From an uncultured Lachnospiraceae bacterium (GTDB lineage: Bacteria; Bacillota_A; Clostridia; Lachnospirales; Lachnospiraceae), in NCBI GenBank assembly GCA_905200565.1, contig CAJKKX010000018.1, forward strand, positions 1-13,607: 13,607 nucleotides of DNA. The letters are read 5' to 3'. Under the pieces are notes generated by a model. The model saw nothing but the letters and a program-made list of their open reading frames with translations. It made no database searches and was not told the DNA's origin. Position numbers and translations under genes: made by a program. Below, piece by piece: positions 6,085-13,559 of this stretch (position 1 is its first letter; each line of letters starts with the position of its first letter).

Positions 6085-6208
6085 TACGGCAGGTTGGCTA
6101 TGCGGAATTCTTCGGCCTATTGGGGCGAAGCAGCGGTCTGTCTATCTGCGAAATGTGATTTGTGGGAAAAACATAAATGTATTTTGAGAGAAAACAGGAG
6201 GAAAGACT
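6085..6208 (+). promoter_or_regulatory. guaA 5' leader, function unknown
   Basis: This is about 124 nt between the predicted transcript start and the TTG start. It contains a hairpin CTTCG (6110-6114) with CGAAG (6126-6130), extended inside by CC/GG around a bulged G, then a weaker GCAG/CTGC pairing (6130-6149). I do not see the conserved core of the purine riboswitch that controls guaA in some Firmicutes, nor a terminator before the gene. GGAATTCTT at 6104-6112 is the exact reverse complement of AAGAATTCC at 6062-6070 in the promoter spacer, a possible operator-like pair. AGGAGG (6196-6201) is the ribosome binding site. Confidence 0.35.
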
Positions 6209-7756
6209 TTGAAAAACGAAGTGGTTATTGTACTGGACTTTGGTGGGCAGTATAATCAGTTAGTTGCCAGACGAGTAAGAGAGTGTAATGTCTACTGTGA
6301 AATTTACTCTTATAAAACAGATATTGAAAAAATTAAAGCGATGAACCCAAAGGGAATTATTCTTACCGGAGGACCGAACAGTTGTTATGAGCCGGATTCC
6401 CCGACATATTCCAGAGAATTATTTGAAATGGGGATTCCTGTGCTGGGGTTGTGCTATGGCGCTCAGCTTATGATGTATATTCTGGGAGGAAAAGTAGAAC
6501 GTGCCGCTGTACGTGAGTATGGAAAAACGGAGGTGCTGGTTGATAAGCAGGATTCCAGGGTATTTGAAAACATATCGCCAAAAACGATCTGCTGGATGAG
6601 TCATTTTGACTATATTTCAAAAGTAGCGCCGGGATTTGTGGTATCTGCACATACCGCAGACTGTCCGGTGGCGGCTGCGGAGAAGCCGGATGAAAATCTG
6701 TATGCGATTCAGTTCCATCCGGAAGTTCTTCACACGGTGGAAGGGAAGGAAATGCTGCACAATTTTGTATACAATGTGTGCGGCTGTACTGGGGACTGGA
6801 AAATGGATTCTTTCGTGGAAAACTCTATTCGGGAGATTCGTAAAAAGGTAGGAAGTGGGAAAGTGCTCTGCGCTCTGTCGGGGGGCGTGGATTCTTCCGT
6901 TGCGGCAGTATTGCTTTCGAAAGCAATCGGAGATCAGCTTACCTGCGTATTTGTGGATCACGGTCTCCTTCGTAAGAATGAAGGAGATGAGGTTGAGGCG
7001 GTATTTGGAGCGGACGGCGGTTATGATCTGAATTTCATCCGCGCGAATGCGCAGGAGAGATTTTATGAAAAGCTGTCGGGGGTAACAGAGCCTGAGAGAA
7101 AGAGAAAAATCATTGGCGAAGAGTTTATCCGCGTGTTTGAGGAAGAGGCAAAGAAAATTGGCGCAGTGGATTTTCTTGTGCAGGGAACGATCTATCCGGA
7201 TGTGGTAGAAAGTGGTCTGGGCGGCGAATCGGCCGTGATTAAATCTCATCATAACGTGGGAGGGCTGCCGGATTGTGTAGATTTCAAAGAGATTATCGAG
7301 CCGTTGCGTGATCTGTTTAAGGATGAAGTGCGCAAGGTTGGGCTGGAGCTTGGTATTCCGGAATATCTGGTATTTCGCCAGCCATTTCCAGGACCAGGAC
7401 TTGGTATCCGCATCATCGGGGAAGTGACGGCAGAAAAGGTCAGGATCGTCCAAGATGCAGACGCCATTTATCGGGAAGAGATTGCAAATGCTGGATTAGA
7501 CAAGGGTATTGGCCAGTATTTTGCGGCGCTTACCAACATGCGCTCCGTCGGGGTCATGGGCGATGAGAGAACTTATGATTATGCGATTGCGCTGAGAGCG
7601 GTAAACACCGTTGACTTTATGACGGCGGAAGCGGCGGAAGTTCCGTGGGAAGTGTTGAAAAAAGTTACCAGCAGGATTATCAATGAAGTGAATCATGTCA
7701 ATAGGGTAGTATATGATGTGACTAGTAAGCCGCCAGGGACGATTGAGTTCGAGTAG
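6209..7756 (+). CDS. guaA: GMP synthetase (glutamine-hydrolysing)
   Basis: This 515-aa cytosolic enzyme converts XMP to GMP using ATP and glutamine, the last step of GMP synthesis. The N-terminal class I glutamine amidotransferase has the catalytic triad Cys82 (GLCYGAQ), His170 and Glu172 (FHPEV). The ATP pyrophosphatase domain has the P-loop SGGVDSS (224-230). The C-terminal XMP-binding and dimerisation domain carries [13 protein letters not shown] and ends KPPGTIEFE. The start is TTG (6209), with AGGAGG 7 nt upstream. The usual last residues are IEWE; here IEFE. The 3' end of guaA is a recognised integration site for genomic islands, and accessory genes do follow here. The gene itself is complete and should be functional. 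Confidence 0.98.
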   Translation: MKNEVVIVLDFGGQYNQLVARRVRECNVYCEIYSYKTDIEKIKAMNPKGIILTGGPNSCYEPDSPTYSRELFEMGIPVLGLCYGAQLMMYILGGKVERAAVREYGKTEVLVDKQDSRVFENISPKTICWMSHFDYISKVAPGFVVSAHTADCPVAAAEKPDENLYAIQFHPEVLHTVEGKEMLHNFVYNVCGCTGDWKMDSFVENSIREIRKKVGSGKVLCALSGGVDSSVAAVLLSKAIGDQLTCVFVDHGLLRKNEGDEVEAVFGADGGYDLNFIRANAQERFYEKLSGVTEPERKRKIIGEEFIRVFEEEAKKIGAVDFLVQGTIYPDVVESGLGGESAVIKSHHNVGGLPDCVDFKEIIEPLRDLFKDEVRKVGLELGIPEYLVFRQPFPGPGLGIRIIGEVTAEKVRIVQDADAIYREEIANAGLDKGIGQYFAALTNMRSVGVMGDERTYDYAIALRAVNTVDFMTAEAAEVPWEVLKKVTSRIINEVNHVNRVVYDVTSKPPGTIEFE

Positions 7757-7763
7757 AAGTCGA

Positions 7764-7812
7764 ATCCTCGGAAAAGCCTGTATTTATGGGCTTTCCCGGG
7801 GATTTATTTTTG
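7764..7812 (+). terminator. Rho-independent terminator after guaA
   Basis: ATCCTCGGAAAAGCC (7764-7778) pairs with GGGCTTTCCCGGGGAT (7788-7803) apart from small internal mismatches; the loop is about 9 nt and a T-rich stretch ending near 7811 follows. It starts eight bases after the guaA stop. Confidence 0.75.
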
Positions 7813-7885
7813 TCTCTGGAGTGCAAATGGAGTTAAAAATTATTTTTTTTACTAGCCGGATTTCTTGAATAAGCAAGGTTTTCCG

Positions 7886-7916
7886 GAATATCATTGCATT
7901 TCCAAAAGAGAATATC
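7886..7916. repeat. Pair of GAATATC direct repeats near the element end
   Basis: GAATATC occurs at 7886-7892 and again at 7910-7916, 24 bp apart, in AT-rich DNA between guaA and the first element gene. A nearby stem CCGGA/TCCGG with inner CTTG/CAAG precedes it. Such short repeats near an element end could be recombinase or excisionase arm sites, but seven-base repeats in AT-rich sequence may also be chance. Confidence 0.25.
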
Positions 7917-7932
7917 GGGAAATTTTTATAGA

Positions 7933-7980
7933 ACAGTTTGTTTTGATGAAGTAGTTTTCATCAGGGCAGGCTGTTTTTTT
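7933..7980 (+). terminator. Long hairpin plus T tract, second terminator downstream of guaA
   Basis: An 18-bp stem with several G-U pairs (7933-7950 with 7957-7974), loop GTAGTT, is followed by a run of seven Ts. No gene precedes it after the guaA terminator at 7764-7812, so it must act on a short unseen transcript, on read-through from guaA, or as an attenuator for the operon starting at 8115. Confidence 0.6.
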
Positions 7981-8029
7981 ATTGCTTTTGAATTTGTGAG
8001 GAAATTTTACCTGTGGAAAATTTGCAAAA

Positions 8030-8051
8030 TTTCGGAAAAATGTGTCCGAAA
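8030..8051. promoter_or_regulatory. Operator-like palindrome upstream of the HTH operon
   Basis: TTTCGGA (8030-8036) and TCCGAAA (8045-8051) form a perfect 7-bp inverted repeat with an 8-nt gap, 63 nt before the first HTH gene. It has no T tract after it, so it is not a terminator. Its position fits a binding site for a regulator such as the HTH proteins encoded just downstream, but no clear promoter hexamers were found around it. Confidence 0.3.
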
Positions 8052-8114
8052 ATCCTCCCGCCAGTCCGGTGTACATGAAGGGAAAACTTTCAGAACACAA
8101 AGGAGGTACTGATT

Positions 8115-8342
8115 ATGCAGAACAAATTATTTTTAAAAGCAGCAGATGTATGTGAACTTTTGGAGGTATCTACAACCTCTGCTTATGAGATCATTGCAAA
8201 TTTGAACAGCGAACTGGAAAAGAAAGGGTATCTGGTTCTTAAAGGCAAGGTTCCGACCAAGTATTTTGTGGAACGTTTTTACGGGATTGAGGATGTCTGT
8301 CAGATCCCGCAGGAGAAGGGAGTGGAATGGTTCCATGCGTAA
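8115..8342 (+). CDS. Small helix-turn-helix protein 1 (excisionase-like)
   Basis: This 75-aa cytosolic protein reads like a winged-helix/excisionase-type DNA-binding protein of mobile elements: FLKAADVCELLEVSTTSAYEII is a helix-turn-helix (about residues 6-28), followed by a LNSELEKKGY helix and a KVPTKYFVERFYG strand-helix segment. AAGGAGG (8100-8106) lies 8 nt before the ATG, the best ribosome binding site of the operon. It is clearly paralogous to the next gene, which overlaps its last 8 nt in another frame. A regulatory or excision role in the element is inferred; specific function is unknown. Confidence 0.75.
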   Translation: MQNKLFLKAADVCELLEVSTTSAYEIIANLNSELEKKGYLVLKGKVPTKYFVERFYGIEDVCQIPQEKGVEWFHA

Positions 8343-8553
8343 AAGAAAGATGTATCTGTCAGTGGAAGACGTAGCGGAAGTATTTGATATCTCGGTTTCC
8401 TTTGCTTACAGGGTGGTGGAGCGGATGAACGCTGATCTGGCAAGTAAAAACTACTATGTGATTTTAGGGCGGGTGCCCACTCGTTATATTGAGGACAAGA
8501 TTTATGGTCTGGAACATGTAGAACAGTATTTATCGGAGGAAAAAGCAATATGA
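8335..8553 (+). CDS. Small helix-turn-helix protein 2 (paralog of protein 1)
   Basis: This 72-aa protein is similar along its length to the preceding one: MYLSVEDVAEVFDISVSFAYRVV for the helix-turn-helix, MNADLASKNYYV for the following helix, and GRVPTRYIEDKIYGLEHV for the end segment. The shared pattern VP-T-(K/R)-Y-(F/I) and YG-(I/L)-E marks a duplication. The ATG at 8335 overlaps the upstream gene by 8 nt and lacks a well-spaced ribosome binding site, so translation is probably coupled; an ATG at 8350 is an alternative start. The stop overlaps the start of the third paralog in ATGA. Confidence 0.7.
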   Translation: MRKRKMYLSVEDVAEVFDISVSFAYRVVERMNADLASKNYYVILGRVPTRYIEDKIYGLEHVEQYLSEEKAI

Positions 8554-8765
8554 GTATGACACAGGAAAAAATGTATATGAACGTAGATGATGTTTGTGCA
8601 GTGTTGGGAGTATCGAAAGCCTTTGCATACGATGATGAGGATGAATATGAGGACGATGAGACCGAAGAAGTGGAAGAACCTGCGGAACCGGATGATGCGG
8701 AAGAAGAGACACTTCCGGATGAAGAGGATCCAGAGGAAGTCCTGGATGATGAGGAGGAATCATAA
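8550..8765 (+). CDS. Truncated HTH protein 3 fused to an acidic tail
   Basis: This is a 71-aa protein in two parts. Residues 1-27 (MYMNVDDVCAVLGVSKAFAY at 8-27) match the first half of the two preceding HTH proteins. Where those continue with the recognition helix end and the VPT-Y segment, this one switches after Ala-Tyr to about 44 residues made mostly of Asp and Glu with no Lys or Arg. GGAGG precedes the ATG and the start overlaps the upstream stop (ATGA), so it is probably translated. The most direct reading is an internal deletion joining an HTH gene to the 3' end of an acidic-tailed gene; a genuine HTH plus acidic-domain regulator is the alternative. Function is unknown. Confidence 0.6.
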   Translation: MSMTQEKMYMNVDDVCAVLGVSKAFAYDDEDEYEDDETEEVEEPAEPDDAEEETLPDEEDPEEVLDDEEES

Positions 8766-8777
8766 TGGGGTGTTTGG

Positions 8778-9344
8778 ATGCAGATGAAAAAATATCCGGT
8801 TATTTATGCAGATCCGCCGTGGCAGTACCGTGTGTATTCCAAAAAAGGATTAGGGCGGAGTGCAGAGAGCCATTACCCCACAATGGGGATTGATGAGATC
8901 CGTGCCCTGCCGGTGGCGGAGATTGCAGAAAAGGACTGTGCCCTGTTTTTGTGGGTGACGGTCCCGTGCCTGCTGGAAGGACTTTCCGTCCTGCAGGCAT
9001 GGGGATTCCAGTATAAGACCATTGCTTTTGTCTGGATCAAGCAGAATAAGAAAGCGGACAGCCTGTTCTGGGGAATGGGGTACTGGACAAGGAGCAATGC
9101 CGAATTCTGTATCCTGGCAACCAGAGGTTCACCGAAACGGCAGTCTGCAGGAGTCCATCAGGTGATTGTATCCCACATCGAGGAGCACAGCAAAAAGCCG
9201 CAGGAAGCAAGGGAGAGGATCGTGCAGCTGATGGGGGATGTCCCCCGCATTGAGCTGTTTGCCAGGCAGAAGACGCCCGGATGGGATGTCTGGGGGAATG
9301 AAGTCGAATCCGATATTGAAATGGAGAGCAGAAAGGAAGAGTGA
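8778..9344 (+). CDS. MT-A70 family DNA adenine N6-methyltransferase
   Basis: This 188-aa S-adenosylmethionine-dependent methyltransferase has the MT-A70 signature: VIYADPPWQY with DPPW at 12-15, the FLWVTVPCL strand, a GFQYKTIAFVWIKQNK segment, WTRSNAEFCILATRGSP, and the HSKKPQEARERIVQLMG region contributing the cofactor pocket. It is expected to methylate adenine at N6 in a short DNA sequence. It has no restriction partner nearby, so it may be an orphan methylase that protects or regulates the element. Start 8778 is preferred (GGGG about 7 nt upstream); ATG 8784 is possible. Its stop is one base before the topB ATG, indicating one operon. Confidence 0.88.
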   Translation: MQMKKYPVIYADPPWQYRVYSKKGLGRSAESHYPTMGIDEIRALPVAEIAEKDCALFLWVTVPCLLEGLSVLQAWGFQYKTIAFVWIKQNKKADSLFWGMGYWTRSNAEFCILATRGSPKRQSAGVHQVIVSHIEEHSKKPQEARERIVQLMGDVPRIELFARQKTPGWDVWGNEVESDIEMESRKEE

Positions 9345-9345
9345 G

Positions 9346-11418
9346 ATGAAGTTAGTAATAGCAGAAAAGCCATCTGTTGCGATGGCTCTGGCGAAGGTGG
9401 TCGGAGCCAGAGAACGAAAGGACGGATATGTGGAGGGAAAGGAGTATCTGGTGTCGTGGTGCGTTGGGCATCTGATAGCATTTTGTGATGCATCGGAATA
9501 TGATGAACGTTACAAAAAATGGAGATATGAAGACCTTCCGATTATACCGGAAGAATGGAAAAGGAAAGTCCTTGACGGGACAAAGAAGCAGTTCCAGATT
9601 TTAAAGAAACTGATGAACAGCAAAGAAGTGGATGAGGTCATCTGTGCCACAGATGCCGGAAGGGAAGGGGAACTGATCTTCCGTCTGGTCTATGAGCAGG
9701 CAGGATGCAAAAAGCCGGTCAAAAGGCTCTGGATCTCTTCCATGGAAGAACGTGCAATTAAAGAAGGGTTTGCATCGTTGAAAGACGGTTCGTGTTATGA
9801 AGACCTTTATCAGTCAGCCTTATGCAGGGCAAAAGCAGACTGGCTAGTTGGGATCAATGCGAGCCGTCTTTTTTCCGTCCTTTATAACCAGAACCTGAAA
9901 GTGGGCAGGGTGCAGACCCCGACCCTTGCCATGATCGTGGACAGGAACCAGAAGGTGAAGGAGTTTGTAAAAGAAAAATACTATGTAGCCCACTTAACAT
10001 TCGGGGAGTTTGATGCTGTTTCCGGTCATTTCCAGAAGAAAGAGGAAGCAGACAAGGTGGCTTCGGACTGTAAGGAACGCATGTGTCAGGTGGAGAAAGA
10101 AGATATCCAGACAAAGACGGTCAGACCTCCGAAACTGTATGACCTGACGTCGCTCCAGAGGGATGCCAACCGAATCTTTGGTTATACGGCACAGCAGACG
10201 CTGGACGCAGTGCAGGAGATGTATGAAAAGAAGCTGGTGACGTATCCCAGGACAGACAGCCAGTATCTGACGGATGAGATGGGGGACAGTACCAGAAAGC
10301 TCATTCAGGTGCTGTTATCCAGGATGCCTTTCGCAGAGGGGATTGAGTATGAACCGGAGGTCTCCAAAGTACTGAACTCCAAAAAGGTTTCAGACCATCA
10401 TGCAATTATCCCCACTTCGGAAGTGGAGAAAGCAGACCTACAGAAGCTGAAAGAAAAGGAGAGGAACATCCTGTATCTGATCAGTGCCAGAGTACTCACC
10501 GCAACGGCAGATGCCTATATTTATGAGACCCATAAGTGCCAGCTGACCTGCAACTTCCATACGTTTTATTTCAATGCAAGGAAGACAAAACAAGAAGGGT
10601 TCCAGGCGATAGAGAAGAAAATGAAACAGTTTCTTGGTGTCAGGGAACCGGAGCAGGAAGCGGAGTTTGACCTTTACCTTGGAAGGAATATCGGTCCGTG
10701 CAGCACTTCTGTTTCAGAAAACTTTACCCAGCCTCCCCGCCAGTATACGGAAGACACTCTTCTGGCGGCGATGGAGAGGGCAGGCAATGAAGAACTGACA
10801 GAGGATACGGAAAAGAAAGGTCTGGGAACACCGGCAACAAGAGCCGGGATCATTGAAAAACTCATCCAGTCCGGCTTTGTAAAACGGGAAAAGAAGAATC
10901 TGGTGCCGACAGATGCGGGGAATGGTCTGGTCACAGTCCTTCCGGATGAGATTAAGTCCCCGAAGATGACAGCAGAGTGGGAGATGGCATTAAACCATAT
11001 CGCACAGGGGACAGAGACGGCAGAGCATTTCCTGAGTGGAATTACAGATATGCTGGGAGAACTGATTTCCCGTTACCATTCGATTTCAGAGGAGGAGAGC
11101 AGCCGTTTTCCGGGAACAGCCAGAGGAGAAGTGATCGGGAAATGTCCGGTCTGTGGCAGTGATGTGAGGGAAGGTAAGAAGAATTATTACTGTACCGGGC
11201 AGGAATGCCGCTTTTCTTTGTGGAAGGATGACCATTTCCTTGCAAGCCAGGGGAAAAAGATGGACAAAGCAACGGCAAAAAAATTCCTGAAGAAAGGCAA
11301 GATCCATTACAAAGATTTGGTATCGAAAAGAACTGGGAAAAGTTATGAAGCTACCGTAGAAATGGTAGCCGATGGTGAGGGAAAAGCACAGTTTAACCTG
11401 CATTTTCCCCAGAGGTAG
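9346..11418 (+). CDS. topB: DNA topoisomerase III
   Basis: This 690-aa type IA topoisomerase relaxes and decatenates DNA by single-strand passage; copies on conjugative elements are thought to act during DNA transfer or replication. The Toprim domain starts with VIAEKPSVA (Glu7) and has ATDAGREGELIFR (101-113). The catalytic tyrosine is Tyr300 in VTYPRTDSQYL. LTSLQRDANRIFGYTAQ and GLGTPATRAGIIEKL are typical family blocks. A C-terminal zinc-ribbon-like segment has CPVCGSDV and CTGQEC, four cysteines, near 601-624. The ATG at 9346 starts with the canonical MKLVIAEKPS; a longer in-frame start at 9238 would overlap the methyltransferase and adds no family sequence. GAAAGGAAGA lies just upstream. 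It is the last gene of the operon. Confidence 0.96.
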   Translation: MKLVIAEKPSVAMALAKVVGARERKDGYVEGKEYLVSWCVGHLIAFCDASEYDERYKKWRYEDLPIIPEEWKRKVLDGTKKQFQILKKLMNSKEVDEVICATDAGREGELIFRLVYEQAGCKKPVKRLWISSMEERAIKEGFASLKDGSCYEDLYQSALCRAKADWLVGINASRLFSVLYNQNLKVGRVQTPTLAMIVDRNQKVKEFVKEKYYVAHLTFGEFDAVSGHFQKKEEADKVASDCKERMCQVEKEDIQTKTVRPPKLYDLTSLQRDANRIFGYTAQQTLDAVQEMYEKKLVTYPRTDSQYLTDEMGDSTRKLIQVLLSRMPFAEGIEYEPEVSKVLNSKKVSDHHAIIPTSEVEKADLQKLKEKERNILYLISARVLTATADAYIYETHKCQLTCNFHTFYFNARKTKQEGFQAIEKKMKQFLGVREPEQEAEFDLYLGRNIGPCSTSVSENFTQPPRQYTEDTLLAAMERAGNEELTEDTEKKGLGTPATRAGIIEKLIQSGFVKREKKNLVPTDAGNGLVTVLPDEIKSPKMTAEWEMALNHIAQGTETAEHFLSGITDMLGELISRYHSISEEESSRFPGTARGEVIGKCPVCGSDVREGKKNYYCTGQECRFSLWKDDHFLASQGKKMDKATAKKFLKKGKIHYKDLVSKRTGKSYEATVEMVADGEGKAQFNLHFPQR

Positions 11419-11427
11419 TTAGGAACC

Positions 11428-11453
11428 AGGCAGCCAGAAGGCTGTCTGTTTTC
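11428..11453 (+). terminator. Probable terminator after topB
   Basis: AGGCAGCC (11428-11435) pairs with GGCTGTCT (11440-11447) around an AGAA loop, one G-U pair, then GTTTTC. The T run is short, so termination may be partial and the surface-protein gene could receive read-through. Confidence 0.5.
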
Positions 11454-11483
11454 ATATAAAAAATGAAAGAGAGGACATGATCT

Positions 11484-13559
11484 ATGAGAAGAACAGGAAA
11501 CTTAAGGAGACTCGTATCCGGATTTCTGGCAGGGATGACGCTGTTATCCACGGTGTTATCGCCCATGACAGCGTATGGGGCAGAAGCCAAAGTGGAAGAA
11601 AAGCCGCCCCTTTATGAAGAGGTCAAGGACCTGCTGGACGAAGATGAGGTGGTAAAAGCTAAAGATTATGAAATTACTGTTGGCAGTGAATTTGATGTCA
11701 CCTGTGATTTTACCGGGCTGGAGATCAAAGATGACAAAAAAGTAAAAGTCACTTTTGAGGAAGCTAAGAATGAAGAGGGTAAGGATTTTGCTGCAGACCA
11801 CGCAGACAGTTATAAAGCCGTCTACTATGTAGAGCCGGTCAATGAGGCACATCCAAAGTACCAGATCAGCAGAAATCTGATCGTTAAAGAGGCGGAAACA
11901 GAAGTGCAGGCTGCTTCAGAAGGAGGCGGTGAAGATGCCGGTTCCGGCGGTACGGAGGAAACATCAGATGACGGGGAGGCAGACTCGCAGACGTTATCTG
12001 TAGAAGAGAGTGAGCCTGCAGAAACGGAAATTTCCACGGAGACGGAAGCTTCCACAGAACCAGTCACAGAGGCTGAATCAGAAATGGAAACTGAAACTGT
12101 AGAAAGCTCCGAAGTCCTTCCTGAAGAGGAACTGGATGCAGCACTGGAGGAAAGCGAAGAGCAGGAAACCGTTGACCCGGAGACCGGGCTTTCCGTATCC
12201 GATGTACTGGAACAGGGCGAAGAACAGGGAATTGATATGCTGAGCCTGGAAGAGGGTGAAACGGTACAGTTTCAGGCACAGGCACTGTTTGCAAGTGCCA
12301 GATCCACGACCTCGGTCAGTGTAACCAGAGGGTCATATTACTATTATGCAGATTATGGTCTGGGTTCTTACCTGACCGCACCTTATACCGTAAAATTTGG
12401 TGATATTACTGCAACTGCCTATTGCGTACAGCCGTCCAAGCCGGGACCGGGGGATGGAACTTATACGATCACAAAGCTGAGTGACGGAAAGACTTTAGCG
12501 AAAGTCTGCTATTACGGTACAAAAGCCAGCGGGGATGAGGGATTTTTTGCAGAAAAGCATCCGGATTTCTCTACCGGAAAGCGTTTTATCATTACCCATC
12601 TGGCAGCTGCGTATGCAAATGGAAGCAGTGATGCCTTTTCCGGCACCAACTCTACCGGAAAGTCACTGGCTATGGAACTCTATAACTACTGTGTGAGCCA
12701 GCCGGAGATCCCGGATGTGGCAATGTCATTTTCCAATGCGAAGGTAAAAGCCTATATTGACGGCAATTCCCAGAGAACGGAAGAGATCACCTTTAAGGCA
12801 GATGTGTTTCAAACCATTACGATGAAACTTCCGTCCGGCGTGAAATTCCACAATGTTTCAACCGGAAAGACCAGTGCGGCAGGTGCAAGCGTAGAAGTAT
12901 CTGGTGGTACAAAGTTTTATCTTTCCGCACCTCTGACACAGGCAGAGGATGTCAGCGGTTCCTGGTCAGTGACCATGAAAGGAAGCATTACCAAGGATTA
13001 TTCCGCTTATAAGATCACCACAGGGTCATCCACACAGGACCTGGCACTGGTATTTGGAGAAGGTGTCACAGATGAAAAATATGTGGATTTCAGTGTGGAA
13101 TGGGTCAAGATGGCAAAGATTGAGATCGTGAAAAAGGATGCCGGAAGCAATGCGAAGGTAGCCGGTGCGGTCTATGGCATTTACAGTGATGAAGCAGGAA
13201 AAAACCTGATCGCAAAGATGCCTGCGACTGATGCCAATGGTGCATCCAGTATCACGATTGAAAAGACACAGAATACCGTGTACCTGAAAGAGATTTCCGT
13301 ACCGAACGGATATGTGCTGGATACCAAAGCCTATGGGATCAACCTGATTATCGGCGGGACCACCAAGAAGGACGTGACTGACAAGGAACAGTTTGCTGAC
13401 CTGACCGTTTATAAGGAAGGGGAGGTGCTGACCGGTGCTTCTGTCACAGATTCCGGTGTGGTGTTCCAGTACACAAAACAGAGATTGAAAGGCGCTGTTT
13501 ATAACGTGTATGCCGGAGCAGATATTAAAGCGGCAGATGGAAGGGTTATTTTCTGTTAA
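11484..13559 (+). CDS. Secreted Cna-B/SpaA-like surface protein, 3' part missing
   Basis: This is a 691-codon 5' portion of a large cell-surface protein. It has a signal peptide (residues 1-33; RRLVSGFLAGMTLLSTVLS hydrophobic core, cleavage likely after AYGA), a short domain (about 40-135), a highly acidic Glu/Thr/Ser linker (about 136-260), a thioester-domain-like region (about 284-405) with Cys314 in TAYCVQP and THLAAAYA at 371-378, an immunoglobulin-like stretch, and one Cna-B/SpaA domain (about 545-622; Lys in EIVKKD, Glu in LKEISVPNGY). A second Cna-B repeat starts (RLKGAVYNVYAG) but the frame ends ADGRVIFC-stop. Family members are normally much longer and end in repeats and a sortase signal. 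GAGAGGA (11469-11475) supports the start. A role in adhesion or mating contact is inferred. Confidence 0.8.
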   Translation: MRRTGNLRRLVSGFLAGMTLLSTVLSPMTAYGAEAKVEEKPPLYEEVKDLLDEDEVVKAKDYEITVGSEFDVTCDFTGLEIKDDKKVKVTFEEAKNEEGKDFAADHADSYKAVYYVEPVNEAHPKYQISRNLIVKEAETEVQAASEGGGEDAGSGGTEETSDDGEADSQTLSVEESEPAETEISTETEASTEPVTEAESEMETETVESSEVLPEEELDAALEESEEQETVDPETGLSVSDVLEQGEEQGIDMLSLEEGETVQFQAQALFASARSTTSVSVTRGSYYYYADYGLGSYLTAPYTVKFGDITATAYCVQPSKPGPGDGTYTITKLSDGKTLAKVCYYGTKASGDEGFFAEKHPDFSTGKRFIITHLAAAYANGSSDAFSGTNSTGKSLAMELYNYCVSQPEIPDVAMSFSNAKVKAYIDGNSQRTEEITFKADVFQTITMKLPSGVKFHNVSTGKTSAAGASVEVSGGTKFYLSAPLTQAEDVSGSWSVTMKGSITKDYSAYKITTGSSTQDLALVFGEGVTDEKYVDFSVEWVKMAKIEIVKKDAGSNAKVAGAVYGIYSDEAGKNLIAKMPATDANGASSITIEKTQNTVYLKEISVPNGYVLDTKAYGINLIIGGTTKKDVTDKEQFADLTVYKEGEVLTGASVTDSGVVFQYTKQRLKGAVYNVYAGADIKAADGRVIFC

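Noticed and set aside
5975..6187. Possible small gene between the glycosylase and guaA
   Set aside because: It begins inside the terminator loop, runs through the guaA promoter and leader, and has no protein family character.
6085..6208. Purine (guanine) riboswitch ahead of guaA
   Set aside because: The conserved purine aptamer core and its three-helix layout could not be found, and no terminator or sequestering helix precedes the start.
6617..7453. Long open frame on the minus strand inside guaA
   Set aside because: It lies wholly antisense to a highly conserved gene, has no recognisable family features and no ribosome binding site context; it follows from guaA codon use.
7894..8112. Short open frames on both strands in the gap before the HTH genes
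   Set aside because: They run through the long hairpin terminator and AT-rich DNA; no ribosome binding site or recognisable sequence.
8765..8800. Alternative ATG at 8765 after the third HTH gene
   Set aside because: It is in a different frame from the methyltransferase; although GGAGG lies upstream, the frame gives no recognisable protein.
9238..9345. Longer N-terminus for topoisomerase III
   Set aside because: The added 36 residues overlap the methyltransferase gene and are unlike TopB, which starts canonically with MKLVIAEKPS at 9346.
11990..12110. Glu/Thr/Ser-rich repetitive coding stretch as a possible DNA repeat array
   Set aside because: Codons vary without a fixed unit; it is a low-complexity protein linker, not a tandem repeat or CRISPR array.
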